Positions 25,315 through 33,878 are shown, counted from the first letter of the stretch. The stretch: DNA of 64,000 bases from Pseudomonas sp. RIT288 (GCF_000631985.1 NZ_JFYN01000044.1:207314-271313), one strand, 5' to 3'. Notes: generated from the letters alone by a model not told the origin. A program made the numbers and translations.

Positions 25315-25803
25315 TTAAGCTTGAGTGGCGTACTTGGCCAGACGTGGGTCCGACTTCAGCACGGCCAGGGTGTTGGTATGCACGTCTTCTGCGGTCACGT
25401 CAGCCTTGCTGAAGATCTGCTGGAAGTGCTCGTGAGTGACAGCAGCGAAGTGCGCACGGTCTTCCGGCGCCACGCCCAGTACCACGGCGTAGGTCGTCAG
25501 CGCTTCGCCGTTGCCCTTGGCCATGTCTTCGGACAGCTCGTTCATCATGCCATTCATGGCGAACCAGGATTTACCGCCGTAGGTCAGCGACGCGTTGGTC
25601 GAGCAACCGTTGGTGCCGGAAGTCATACCGAACGTAGCGTTACCGGAGGTGCCGTTGGTGGAGGATGCCAGGAAGTGTGCCGGGGTGCCACGCTGACCTT
25701 CGAACAGCATGTTGCCCCAACCGCAATCCGGGCCACCCGGGGCTTGCGCCATGGCGTTGATGGAAACAGCGGTGAAGAGAGTACCGAGAAGAATCCGTTT
25801 CAT
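25315..25803 (-). CDS. DUF3015-family exported protein
   Basis: A 162-residue protein with signal peptide MKRILLGTLFTAVSINAMA and mature start QAPGGPDCGWGNMLFEGQRGTP. It matches DUF3015: the DCGWG opening, TNGTSGN, FGMTSGTNGC, and a C-terminal helical part (NELSEDMAKGNGEALTTYAVVLG). Two cysteines (about 27 and 66) could form a disulphide. The start at 25803 is the one preceding the signal peptide; the frame is open to 25929 but without coding character. Function of the family is unknown. It has its own terminator, and the long upstream region suggests its own promoter. Confidence 0.85.
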   Translation of the reverse strand: MKRILLGTLFTAVSINAMAQAPGGPDCGWGNMLFEGQRGTPAHFLASSTNGTSGNATFGMTSGTNGCSTNASLTYGGKSWFAMNGMMNELSEDMAKGNGEALTTYAVVLGVAPEDRAHFAAVTHEHFQQIFSKADVTAEDVHTNTLAVLKSDPRLAKYATQA

Positions 25804-26103
25804 AGCTTTGTTCTCTTTGTGTGCATACCAATGGACAGGGTTCTGGCCCCCCAGGCTCTGTGATAACAGACCCTTGAAGCGCCAGTGGGCCGGTATTAGT
25901 TCCAGCCGCGCAGTTTGGAGTTTAGGCACGTTCCGGGGGTTCCGTGATTTTTTACAAAAGATTTGGCGATAACCCCGGATTCACGGGAGTCGGTTCGGGG
26001 TTGGCCGCTTGTCTATGCTTTGTCTTGTGGCGCGCCTTGCCAGTGGGGTACGGGCAGCGCCAGAATGCCGCTATCTGCCCCGCCTGATTGTTAAGGAAGC
26101 CCG
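25804..26103. other. Divergent spacer between DUF3015 and Lon-like genes
   Basis: About 300 bases that must hold two divergent promoters. I see no repeat element and no convincing operator. An open frame crossing the left half is an upstream continuation of the DUF3015 frame, not a gene. Confidence 0.4.
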
Positions 26104-28542
26104 ATGCCTGATCCTGTTGCTGCCAGCTTGCGTCTAGCGCCCGAAGCGCTGACCCGTCCGTTTTCCGCTGAACAGTTCAGCTTCACTACCACCAATGATC
26201 TGGAGCCCTTTCGCGGTGTGCTTGGCCAGGAACGTGCGGTCGAAGCCTTGCAGTTCGGTGTGGCCATGCCACGCCCCGGTTACAACGTCTTTGTCATGGG
26301 CGAACCCGGCACTGGCCGCTTTTCGTTCGTCAAACGCTACCTGAAGGCCGAAGGTAAACGCCTGCAGACCCCGGCGGACTGGGTCTACGTCAACAATTTC
26401 GATGAGCCGCGCGAACCCCGCGCACTGGAACTGCCTTCGGGAACGGCCGCTGCGTTCATCGGCGATATCAACGGGCTGATCGACAACCTGCTGGCGACGT
26501 TTCCGGCGGTGTTCGAACACCCGTCCTACCAGCAGAAGAAAAGCGCCATCGACCGCGCCTTCAACCAACGCTACGACAAGGCCCTGGACGTCATCGAGCG
26601 TCTGGCCCTGGAAAAAGACGTCGCCCTGTATCGTGACAGCAGCAACATCGCGTTCACCCCGATGCTTGAAGGCAAGGCGCTGGACGAGGCCGAATTCTCG
26701 CAATTGCCGGAAGCCGAACGTGAGCGTTTCCACGAGGACATTTCCGGCCTCGAAGAGCGTCTGAATGAAGAACTCGCCAGCCTGCCGCAGTGGAAGCGCG
26801 AGTCGAACAATCAGCTGCGTCAGCTCAACGAAGAAACCATCACCCTGGCCTTGCAGCCGTTGCTCTCGCCGTTGTCCGAGAAGTACGCGGAGAACGCCGC
26901 GGTCTGCGGTTACCTGCAAGCGATGCAGGTGTATCTGCTGAAAACCGTAGTCGAGCAACTGGTCGACGACAGCAAGACCGACGCCGTGGCGCGCAAGCTG
27001 CTCGAAGAGCAATACGCGCCGAGCCTGGTGGTGGGGCATCCGCACAGTGGCGGGGCGCCGGTGGTTTTCGAGCCGCATCCGACCTACGAAAACCTGTTCG
27101 GCCGTATCGAATACACCACCGATCAGGGCGCGCTCTACACCACTTATCGTCAGTTGCGCCCCGGTGCATTGCATCGCGCCAACGGCGGCTTCCTGATCCT
27201 GGAAGCGGAGAAAATGCTCAGCGAGCCGTTCGTGTGGGATGCGCTGAAACGCGCCCTTCAATCGCGCAAACTGAAAATGGAGTCGCCGCTGGGCGAGATG
27301 GGCCGTTTCGCCACGGTGACCCTCAACCCGCAGCACATTCCATTGCAGGTCAAAGTGGTGATCATCGGTGCGCGGCAGTTGTACTACACACTGCAGGACC
27401 TGGATCCGGACTTCCAGGAGATGTTCCGCGTGCTGGTCGACTTCGATGAAGACATCCCGATGGTCGACGAAAGCCTGGAGCAATTTGCCCAGTTGCTGAA
27501 AACCCGCACCTCGGAAGAAGGCATGGCGCCGCTGACCGCCGATGCGGTGGCGCGTCTGGCGACCTACAGCGCGCGGCTGGCCGAGCATCAGGGGCGTTTG
27601 TCGGCGCGTATCGGCGATCTGTTCCAACTGGTCAGCGAGGCGGACTTCATCCGCCATCTGGCCGGTGATGAAATGACCGATGCCGGGCACATCGAGCGTG
27701 CGCTGAAAGCCAAGGCCACGCGTACCGGTCGGGTCTCGGCGCGGATTCTCGACGACATGCTCGCCGGGATCATCCTGATCGACACCGACGGCGCCGCGGT
27801 CGGCAAGTGCAACGGGCTGACCGTACTCGAAGTCGGTGATTCGGCGTTCGGTGTGCCGGCGCGGATCTCCGCCACGGTGTATCCGGGCGGCAGCGGCATC
27901 GTCGACATCGAGCGCGAGGTCAACCTCGGGCAGCCGATCCACTCCAAGGGCGTGATGATTCTCACCGGGTATCTGGGCAGCCGGTACGCCCAGGAATTCC
28001 CGCTGGCGATTTCCGCGAGCATCGCGCTGGAGCAATCCTACGGTTACGTTGATGGCGACAGTGCGTCGCTGGGCGAGGCTTGCACGCTGATTTCGGCGCT
28101 GTCGAAAACTCCGCTCAAGCAGTGTTTTGCGATTACCGGTTCGATCAACCAGTTCGGCGAAGTGCAGGCGGTCGGCGGGGTCAACGAGAAGATCGAAGGT
28201 TTCTTCCGTCTCTGCGAAGCACGCGGGCTGACGGGCGAGCAGGGCGCGATCATTCCGCAGGCCAACGTCGCCACGCTGATGCTCGACGAGAAGGTGCTGG
28301 CGGCGGTGCGCGCCGGGCAGTTCCACGTGTACGCCGTGCGTCAGGCTGACGAGGCGCTGAGCCTGTTGGTCGGTGAGCCGGCCGGTGAGCCGGATGCTGA
28401 CGGTCAGTTCCCCGAGGGCAGCGTCAATGCGCGCGTGGTCGAGCGTCTGCGGGTGATTGCCGAGATGATCAGTGAAGACGATCTGAAAGAGGCCGAGAAG
28501 GAGTTGGCGCAGGAGGCGTTGGTAGAAGCCAAACCTGCGTAA
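26104..28542 (+). CDS. Lon-family ATP-dependent protease with AAA_32 domain (PA4576-like)
   Basis: An 812-residue cytoplasmic AAA+ protease. The N-terminal AAA_32 region includes GVAMPRPGYNVFVMGEPGTGRFSFVKRYL (nucleotide loop at about 70-78). A long coiled-coil insert follows (about 140-280), then an ATPase core with HRANGGFLILEAEKML and QVKVVIIGARQLYY, and a Lon catalytic domain (about 580-760) with the Ser-Lys dyad: Ser in YVDGDSASLGEA and Lys in VGGVNEKIEGFF. The P-loop has Arg (GTGRFS) where Lys is normal, which would reduce or alter ATP use at that site. Substrates are unknown; the classical Lon is elsewhere. It is monocistronic and followed by a REPIN. Confidence 0.9.
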   Translation: MPDPVAASLRLAPEALTRPFSAEQFSFTTTNDLEPFRGVLGQERAVEALQFGVAMPRPGYNVFVMGEPGTGRFSFVKRYLKAEGKRLQTPADWVYVNNFDEPREPRALELPSGTAAAFIGDINGLIDNLLATFPAVFEHPSYQQKKSAIDRAFNQRYDKALDVIERLALEKDVALYRDSSNIAFTPMLEGKALDEAEFSQLPEAERERFHEDISGLEERLNEELASLPQWKRESNNQLRQLNEETITLALQPLLSPLSEKYAENAAVCGYLQAMQVYLLKTVVEQLVDDSKTDAVARKLLEEQYAPSLVVGHPHSGGAPVVFEPHPTYENLFGRIEYTTDQGALYTTYRQLRPGALHRANGGFLILEAEKMLSEPFVWDALKRALQSRKLKMESPLGEMGRFATVTLNPQHIPLQVKVVIIGARQLYYTLQDLDPDFQEMFRVLVDFDEDIPMVDESLEQFAQLLKTRTSEEGMAPLTADAVARLATYSARLAEHQGRLSARIGDLFQLVSEADFIRHLAGDEMTDAGHIERALKAKATRTGRVSARILDDMLAGIILIDTDGAAVGKCNGLTVLEVGDSAFGVPARISATVYPGGSGIVDIEREVNLGQPIHSKGVMILTGYLGSRYAQEFPLAISASIALEQSYGYVDGDSASLGEACTLISALSKTPLKQCFAITGSINQFGEVQAVGGVNEKIEGFFRLCEARGLTGEQGAIIPQANVATLMLDEKVLAAVRAGQFHVYAVRQADEALSLLVGEPAGEPDADGQFPEGSVNARVVERLRVIAEMISEDDLKEAEKELAQEALVEAKPA

Positions 28543-28560
28543 GCCTCAACGCGGTCAAAC

Positions 28561-28650
28561 TGTAGGAGTGAGCCTGCTCGCGATAGCGGAGTGTCAGTCA
28601 ACGAATGATTGCTCTGACATACCGCTATCGCGAGCAGACTCACTCCTACA
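28561..28650. repeat. REPIN, family B
   Basis: Arms 28561-28589 and 28622-28650 are inverted TGTAGGAGTGAGCCTGCTCG-type units. One base (AGACTC for AGGCTC) differs in the right arm. The centre repeats the GTGTCAGT motif of the REPIN at 7307, so the two share descent beyond the arms. Confidence 0.9.
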
Positions 28651-28805
28651 TTTGTTTTTTGGTGTAACTCAGGGAAAAGTGCCACTACTCTGGCGTCAGA
28701 ATTCACACAATGACCATTCGGCGCCTTCTGGTTCTATGCGGCTTGCGCGGCGGACTTTTCTTCTATTCTCTGCTCAAGGACATCGACAGTATCACTGGAT
28801 CGAAA

Positions 28806-28825
28806 CAGCCTTCGCGTGAAGGCTG
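28806..28825 (+). promoter_or_regulatory. Perfect hairpin in the leader of the 28854 gene
   Basis: CAGCCTTC (28806-28813), loop gcgt, GAAGGCTG (28818-28825), 28 bases before the ATG at 28854. There is no T run, so it is a leader structure or protein-binding site, not a clear terminator. The rest of the 28651-28853 spacer shows nothing else I can support. Confidence 0.45.
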
Positions 28826-28853
28826 AATACAGGTTTTACCGAGGGTCGCCGCC

Positions 28854-29183
28854 ATGTCGCGCAACCTCTGCCTCACCCGTCAATGCCTGGGTCTTGTGAC
28901 CCGCATCGAATGCGCCATCAAACCGCTGGCCGGCGACAATGGCATGTGGACCTTGCTCTTCGCTGCCGGCATGGCCGGCGAACAACCTTCCGCCATCAAG
29001 GCCCAGGGCCCGTTTCACGGGCCGGTCGCCGCCGAGTCGATTCTCGACACCATTGTTGAAAGCCTGACGATGCACGGCTACGAGCTGGCCGACGATCCGC
29101 AGATCTGGAGCCTGCACCTGCAGGCACAGCTGCGCCAGATCAATGGTGGGCGTGGGCGTACGGTCGGCGTATTCGACCACTAG
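28854..29183 (+). CDS. Conserved hypothetical protein (PA4575-like by position)
   Basis: A 109-residue soluble protein with no recognised domain. The segments SRNLCLTRQCLGLVTRIECAI, TLLFAAGMAGEQPSAIKAQGPF and AESILDTIVESLTMHGYELADDPQIW look like a small alpha/beta fold. A GAGGG site lies before the ATG. It sits between the Lon-like protease and the orphan lipoprotein and ends seven bases before the convergent lipoprotein stop. Position matches PAO1 PA4575. Function unknown. Confidence 0.75.
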   Translation: MSRNLCLTRQCLGLVTRIECAIKPLAGDNGMWTLLFAAGMAGEQPSAIKAQGPFHGPVAAESILDTIVESLTMHGYELADDPQIWSLHLQAQLRQINGGRGRTVGVFDH

Positions 29184-29189
29184 GCGCAA

Positions 29190-31022
29190 TCATGGCGCGG
29201 TGTCGGACTGCTGCGCCTTGTCGAGTTTGACCTCAAAGCCGTATTGCACGGTATTGAGTTCGGTTCGCTGATAGGTCTCCACGTGCGTTGGACGACCATA
29301 GAAGTAATGCACGCCGAACAGCGCCGGGCCTTCTGCACTCGCGTCATGACTGACTGAGAGTATCTGTTTCAGGTAGTTGCCGCTGTCGTCCTTGACGAAG
29401 AATCGCCAGGCGTTGGCCGGGAACCGTTTCAGGTCCACCACCAGCGTGTTGTTCTTGATCTCCAGGCCTTTGGGCAGCGACTTGACGTCGTAGGTTTGCT
29501 TGTCGACGGTTGCGAGAAACAATGGCATCGAGCCCACGGCAATCGCCGGGGTTTCCGGGAACAGGTTCAAATCGTAAGTGATGGTCGCTTGCAGCGGATC
29601 GACCTGATACGCCTCGGGCGGCAGTTCGATCGGCTCATCGAGTTTGCCACTGCGTTTCTCGGTGAAGAACGTCACCGGGCTTTCGCCCGGGCTGAAATCA
29701 TCGCCGAGCAGCTCATCGTTGAAGGTGCGCCGGTGGGAGAACTCGATGCGTGCAGCGCTGGGCTCTTCCACGGACTGATGGATGCGAATGCCGGCCTTCA
29801 ACGCTTCCTCGGTGAGGCTCGCACCCTTGAGCCAGTTCGGCGCCAGGTCGTCATAGACGACCACCGCCGGGTCCAGCGGCTGGATGGCTTTTTCCGTGCT
29901 GTGCTGACTGAAGGTGCGCACCGGGAGATCCAGCGCCTTGCGGGTTACGGTTGCCGATGAGAAATCCAGCACGCTGACTTCCAGGGTGTCGACGGGGCCG
30001 TTGAAGTAGACCTTGTTGTAGCGGCGTGGATGTTGCTGCTCGAAGGCGTGCTGTTCGTCCTCCAGCTGTTTTTCCAGTGCCTCGCTCCAGGTTTTTTGCT
30101 GTTGCAGATGCGCCAGTTGTTTCTCGTAGAAAGCCACCTGTGCTGGACTCTCGTTGATCGAACCGGCGCGTACCAGGTATTGCCCGGTGGTGTCGCGGGC
30201 CTGAACGATCAACGGATTGAGCGGCGTGCCTTCGACTTCGGGGGCCAGTGGCAGGTTGTTGCTGAATTCGACTTCGGCGTAGTTTTTTGCAAGCTTCAGC
30301 AGGGTGACGCTGAGGTTGTCATCGGTGCGGGTCTGGCCGACGTCCTTCTGGCTCAGGTTGAAGCTGAACAAGCGGCGTGGCGCGATGACTTCGACTTTGC
30401 CTTGCAGGCTCACCGGTTGCGGCTGCGTCTTCTTGTCCACGTCCAGGCCTTCGATGAACGGGTAGGTCACGGTCAGGTCATCGGGGTTGGTGACATTGGA
30501 GCTGGACGGGCTCAACTGAATGCCGGGATCGGTTTCCGACCACTCCGGCTGATAGCCAATCACCCGTTTGTTGCTCAGGGTCACTGACTGCCATTCCACG
30601 CCATGCGGAAACAGAAAACCGCCGGGAACGTTCAGGTTGAACGGGAACACTGGTTGCAGGTCGGTGAGGTAGTCGGAGCTGGCGTCCTTGTGCAGCACGA
30701 ACAGGCCGTTGATGAAGGTATCGACCAGCGCCTGCGGCGAAGGGTAGTGCTTGAGGATGCCGAGGGCGTCTTCGCCGTAGACGGTTTTCAGCGGGGTGCT
30801 GTCGAGCTTGAGCTGCGCGCGTTCGAGCAGTAGCAGCGAGCCACCGAGTTCGGTCACGGCGTCCTTGAGTTTCGGGTCGGCGATGGCGTCCAGTGAATGT
30901 TCGAAGGTTGCCGTCTTTGCTTCGAGGCTGACCGAGGGTTTTTTCTCTTCACCGGGCGAGCAGCCTCCCAGCAGCAGAGCGAGGCAAATTCCGGCAGTCG
31001 TCAACGGCAATCCCACATGCAT
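29190..31022 (-). CDS. Large orphan lipoprotein of unknown function
   Basis: A 610-residue protein with lipoprotein signal MHVGLPLTTAGICLALLLGGC (lipobox LLGGC, Cys at about 21) followed by SPGEEKK, a flexible linker that favours outer-membrane sorting. The mature protein is rich in beta-strand patterns and hydrophilic turns (for example FNLSQKDVGQTRTDDNLSVTLLKLAKNYAEVEFSN and YQVDPLQATITYDLNLFPE) and suggests two or more Ig-like or beta-sandwich domains around a helical, Gln/Glu-rich segment at about 290-330. I recognise no family. It converges with the 109-residue gene and is divergent from yqhA. Confidence 0.8.
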   Translation of the reverse strand: MHVGLPLTTAGICLALLLGGCSPGEEKKPSVSLEAKTATFEHSLDAIADPKLKDAVTELGGSLLLLERAQLKLDSTPLKTVYGEDALGILKHYPSPQALVDTFINGLFVLHKDASSDYLTDLQPVFPFNLNVPGGFLFPHGVEWQSVTLSNKRVIGYQPEWSETDPGIQLSPSSSNVTNPDDLTVTYPFIEGLDVDKKTQPQPVSLQGKVEVIAPRRLFSFNLSQKDVGQTRTDDNLSVTLLKLAKNYAEVEFSNNLPLAPEVEGTPLNPLIVQARDTTGQYLVRAGSINESPAQVAFYEKQLAHLQQQKTWSEALEKQLEDEQHAFEQQHPRRYNKVYFNGPVDTLEVSVLDFSSATVTRKALDLPVRTFSQHSTEKAIQPLDPAVVVYDDLAPNWLKGASLTEEALKAGIRIHQSVEEPSAARIEFSHRRTFNDELLGDDFSPGESPVTFFTEKRSGKLDEPIELPPEAYQVDPLQATITYDLNLFPETPAIAVGSMPLFLATVDKQTYDVKSLPKGLEIKNNTLVVDLKRFPANAWRFFVKDDSGNYLKQILSVSHDASAEGPALFGVHYFYGRPTHVETYQRTELNTVQYGFEVKLDKAQQSDTAP

Positions 31023-31196
31023 TTCCAGTCGTCCTGTCCACTTTCGCTAGGCGGTCAATGGTTTGGACAGTAGCAGAAAAAAAATCACCGACACACGCAG
31101 GTTGCGGTGATTGGAGGTGCGAGCCGAGCGGTTTCTGGCTGTCACGGGCGGCTGGTATACTCGCCGCCGATTTCAATCCTTATTGTGTGAGAGTCA

Positions 31197-31685
31197 ATGG
31201 AACGCTTTATCGAAAATGCAATGTACGCCACGCGCTGGCTGCTGGCGCCGATCTATATCGGGCTGTCCCTTGGGCTGCTGGCGCTGGCATTGAAATTCTT
31301 CCAGGAAGTGTTTCATGTCATTCCCAACGTGTTCTCCATGGCCGAATCCGAGCTGATTCTGGTGCTGCTGTCGCTGATCGACATGGCGCTGGTGGGCGGC
31401 TTGCTGGTGATGGTGATGATTTCCGGCTACGAGAACTTCGTGTCCGAGCTGAACATCGACGAGGGCAAAGAGAAGCTCAGCTGGCTGGGTACCATGGACT
31501 CCTCGTCGCTGAAGATGAAAGTGGCGGCGTCGATCGTGGCGATTTCCTCGATCCACCTGCTACGGATCTTCATGGACGCCAAGAACGTCGATCCCGAGCA
31601 CCTGATGTGGTACGTGATCATCCACATGACCTTCGTGATCTCGGCGTTTGCCATGGGCTATCTGGACAAGCTCACCAAGCACTGA
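31197..31685 (+). CDS. yqhA: UPF0114/YqhA-family inner-membrane protein
   Basis: A 162-residue membrane protein of the YqhA family, with four predicted membrane segments: about 10-32 (WLLAPIYIGLSLGLLALALKFF), 50-75 (LILVLLSLIDMALVGGLLVMVMI), 105-122 and 137-155. The family signature GYENFVSEL and the sequence KLSWLGTMDSSSLKMKVAASIVAISSIHLLR are fully present. Length matches the family (about 160-165). The function is not established. It ends in a strong palindromic terminator and is probably monocistronic. Confidence 0.92.
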   Translation: MERFIENAMYATRWLLAPIYIGLSLGLLALALKFFQEVFHVIPNVFSMAESELILVLLSLIDMALVGGLLVMVMISGYENFVSELNIDEGKEKLSWLGTMDSSSLKMKVAASIVAISSIHLLRIFMDAKNVDPEHLMWYVIIHMTFVISAFAMGYLDKLTKH

Positions 31686-31709
31686 TCATTGATTGATCGC
31701 TGCAAAAAT

Positions 31710-31741
31710 ACCGCCCGTCTGTTGCGAAACAGACGGGCGGT
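31710..31741 (+). terminator. Terminator after yqhA
   Basis: A 14-bp stem (ACCGCCCGTCTGTT with AACAGACGGGCGGT) lies 25 bases past the yqhA stop, followed by gtcgttta. The long stem compensates for a weak T tract. Confidence 0.75.
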
Positions 31742-31820
31742 GTCGTTTATGGCTTGTGCTTTGGTGCGTGCGGGCATATCCCTGTAGAGGTCCTGGCTCG
31801 CCACCGCACGAGGTGCGTTC

Positions 31821-32126
31821 ATGAACCTGCAAGAGTTGAATGCGTTTGCCATCGCCAGAAAGGTCGATGAGCTGAACCTGATCTCCATGGAGGGCGGGAT
31901 TTATCTGCTCGAAGCGCGGATGCATGGGGCGGCGTATCCGCTCAGCGATCCGAAAGGGCAGATGCTGACACTGCGTTCGGTGGAGCATGCACGGGATTTG
32001 CTGCATAACTTTCCGGTGCTGCCGTTCAACCTTGTGCACACCTCGGTGCACGACGAAATGTGCGGCCTGTCCGGCAGCGTCGATGAAAGCCTGAAAATGC
32101 CGCTGGCCTGGCGCTCGGCCCTGTAG
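31821..32126 (+). CDS. Small conserved protein, probably DUF6482
   Basis: A 101-residue soluble protein. The opening MNLQELNAFAIARKVDELNLISMEGGIYLLEARM fits the Pseudomonas DUF6482 family as I remember it. The rest (LSDPKGQMLTLRSVEHARDLLHNFPVLPFNLVHTSVHDEMCG) forms a compact alpha/beta domain. GAGGTG precedes the start. It lies between yqhA and fklB and has no evident operon partner. Function unknown; family name held with moderate confidence. Confidence 0.75.
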   Translation: MNLQELNAFAIARKVDELNLISMEGGIYLLEARMHGAAYPLSDPKGQMLTLRSVEHARDLLHNFPVLPFNLVHTSVHDEMCGLSGSVDESLKMPLAWRSAL

Positions 32127-32248
32127 GCGTTGCGCCCCATCGCCGGGCATCTGTGCTAGTCTGCTCGCCCTTTTAGGTTCCGGGCGCGCCGGGACGCGCT
32201 GTGCACGCACGGCAAGTCTGATGGCCGTCCGCACAGCGGAGCAGTGTC

Positions 32249-32866
32249 ATGTCCGAAGTAAATCTGTCCACCGACGAAACCCGCGTCAGCTACGGTATTG
32301 GCCGTCAGCTGGGTGACCAGCTGCGCGACAACCCGCCACCGGGTGTCAGCCTGGACGCCATCCTGGCCGGTCTGACCGACGCATTCGCCGGCAAACCAAG
32401 CCGCGTGGATCAGGAAGCCATGTCCGCCAGCTTCAAAGTGATCCGCGAGATCATGCAAGCCGAAGCCGCTGCCAAAGCTGAAGCTGCTGCCGGCGAAGGC
32501 CGTGCTTTCCTGGCTGAAAACGCCAAGAAAGAAGGCATCACCACCCTGGCTTCCGGCCTGCAATTCGAAGTGCTGACCCAGGGCGAAGGCGCCAAGCCAT
32601 CCCGTGAAGACACCGTGCGTACTCACTACCACGGCATGCTGATCGACGGCACCGTGTTCGACAGCTCCTACGATCGTGGCCAGCCAGCAGAATTCCCGGT
32701 AGGCGGCGTGATCGCCGGCTGGACCGAAGCTCTGCAACTGATGAATGCTGGCAGCAAATGGCGCCTGTACGTGCCGAGCGAACTGGCTTACGGCGCTCAA
32801 GGCGTTGGCAGCATCCCGCCGCACAGCGTTCTGGTATTCGACGTCGAGCTGCTGGACGTTCTGTAA
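32249..32866 (+). CDS. fklB: FKBP-type peptidyl-prolyl isomerase FklB
   Basis: A 205-residue prolyl isomerase of the FkpA/FklB class, without a signal peptide, so cytoplasmic. The N-terminal helical dimerisation domain spans about 1-85, with an alanine-rich linker (AEAAAKAEAAAGEG). The FKBP domain (about 95-205) shows VRTHYHGMLIDGTVFDSSYDRG, FPVGGVIAGWTEAL, WRLYVPSELAYG and IPPHSVLVFDVELL, covering the active-site aromatic and Ile/Trp positions. PAO1 PA4572 fklB has the same length and place. GGAG lies before the ATG. Confidence 0.96.
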   Translation: MSEVNLSTDETRVSYGIGRQLGDQLRDNPPPGVSLDAILAGLTDAFAGKPSRVDQEAMSASFKVIREIMQAEAAAKAEAAAGEGRAFLAENAKKEGITTLASGLQFEVLTQGEGAKPSREDTVRTHYHGMLIDGTVFDSSYDRGQPAEFPVGGVIAGWTEALQLMNAGSKWRLYVPSELAYGAQGVGSIPPHSVLVFDVELLDVL

Positions 32867-32894
32867 TTCCGGGCCTGCCTACATGGCGGGCTAA

Positions 32895-32984
32895 TGCAGG
32901 AGTGAGCCTGCTCGCGATGGCGTCTGTTCAGTCGACTACTCGGTTGCCTGATATGCCACTCTCGCGAGCAGGCTCACTCCTGCA
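32895..32984. repeat. REPIN, family B (TGCAGG variant)
   Basis: Arms of the TGCAGGAGTGAGCCTGCTCG type lie at 32895-32917 and 32962-32984 around a 44-base centre. A T run follows on the plus strand (32986-32990), so it may also terminate fklB. Confidence 0.9.
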
Positions 32985-32997
32985 GTTTTTTGGGGCT

Positions 32998-33255
32998 TCA
33001 TATTTCGATCTTGTGATGCAGCTCATTGGTCGGGCGCAAGGCCCGGGCATAGCAGAACAGGAACAGATTGCGCACCAGCTCCTTGAGCACCAACGGTTCG
33101 CTGGAATTCAGGCTGCTGACGTCCAGATCACCCTGATCCTGCAGCTCATGCAGGGCTTCTTCTTCCAGTACCGCGCAGACTTCTCCGGTTTCCCGATGCA
33201 GGATCCTGAGGTACGGATGTGGGCGATCCAGCCAGGCGTCGATCAAATAAGTCAT
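32998..33255 (-). CDS. Small iron-responsive protein (PA4570-like)
   Basis: An 85-residue soluble protein (MTYLIDAWLDRPHPYLRILHRETGEVCAVL at the start, an acidic middle, and a helical end VLKELVRNLFLFCYARALRPTNELHHKIEI). The start at 33255 is fixed by AAGGAGA eight bases upstream; a longer frame to 33282 would run over the Fur box. By position and sequence it corresponds to PAO1 PA4570, which I recall as induced under iron limitation. The Fur box at 33281-33299, directly upstream, supports that. No domain is recognised; the molecular role is unknown. Confidence 0.82.
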   Translation of the reverse strand: MTYLIDAWLDRPHPYLRILHRETGEVCAVLEEEALHELQDQGDLDVSSLNSSEPLVLKELVRNLFLFCYARALRPTNELHHKIEI

Positions 33256-33280
33256 GGGTCTCATCTCCTTGAAAGGTTTC

Positions 33281-33299
33281 AATGAGAATAATTCTTATT
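33281..33299 (-). promoter_or_regulatory. Fur box upstream of the PA4570-like gene
   Basis: The 19-bp AATGAGAATAATTCTTATT is an inverted repeat with a single mismatched pair and matches the Fur consensus at about 12 of 19 positions, including the central AATAAT core. It lies 25 bases upstream of the start codon, where bound Fur-Fe(II) would block transcription. Strong iron repression is the inference. Confidence 0.85.
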
Positions 33300-33425
33300 C
33301 GTAAAATAGCAAGTGCCTATTGGCGGAATGCGATTTTTTCCGGGTAAAGATTGCGTAAGGTCAAATCGGCTGGCGTCTGGCTATTACGCGAACATGAGGG
33401 AGGGGAAAGCGCGGAGGGCGTTTCA

Positions 33426-33450
33426 CCATCCCGCGGCGGGCGCGGGATGG
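33426..33450. repeat. Perfect 10-bp hairpin upstream of the yjdM 3' end
   Basis: CCATCCCGCG (33426-33435), loop gcggg, CGCGGGATGG (33441-33450). It lies 13 bases past the stop of yjdM on the minus strand. Without a T run it is a probable mRNA 3' structure. The rest of 33300-33462 holds nothing I can name. Confidence 0.55.
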
Positions 33451-33462
33451 ATGACAGCAGGA

Positions 33463-33804
33463 TCAGACCTTTCTGACGAACTCTGACTTGAGCTTCATCG
33501 GGCCGATGCCATCGATCTTGCAGTCGATGTCGTGGTCGCCATCGCACAGGCGGATATTCTTCACCTTGGTGCCGACCTTGACCACCAGCGAGGTGCCCTT
33601 GACCTTCAGGTCCTTGATCACGGTGATGGTGTCGCCGTCCTGAAGCACGTTGCCTACCGAATCTTTCTTCACGGCATCATCGGATGCCACTTCAGCTTCG
33701 CCGCTGGCCGACCACTCGTGGGCGCACTCAGGGCAGATCAGTTGGGCACCGTCTTCGTAGGTGTATTCGGAATTGCATTTCGGGCAGGGTGGCAACGTGC
33801 TCAC
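33463..33804 (-). CDS. yjdM: YjdM/PhnA-family zinc-ribbon protein
   Basis: A 113-residue protein with an N-terminal zinc ribbon (PCPKCNSEYTYEDGAQLICPECAHEW, four cysteines as two CxxC pairs at about 7-27). A C-terminal SH3-like PhnA domain follows (DSVGNVLQDGDTITVIKDLKVKGTSLVVKVGTKVKNIRLCDGDHDIDCKIDGIGPMKLKSEFVRK is the span, about 49-113). Formerly called alkylphosphonate utilisation protein PhnA, it is not itself a phosphonoacetate hydrolase, and its function is unsettled. AAGGAG lies upstream of the ATG. Confidence 0.94.
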   Translation of the reverse strand: MSTLPPCPKCNSEYTYEDGAQLICPECAHEWSASGEAEVASDDAVKKDSVGNVLQDGDTITVIKDLKVKGTSLVVKVGTKVKNIRLCDGDHDIDCKIDGIGPMKLKSEFVRKV

Positions 33805-33878
33805 TAAGGCTCCTTGGAGAGGGGATCGCTAAAAGTCGCACATTATATAGGGTTTTCTTTGTGTGGGGAGCCAAAAGC

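Noticed and set aside
26134..28326. 730-codon open frame antisense to the Lon-like protease
   Set aside because: Shadow of the real gene; no start signals or recognisable sequence.
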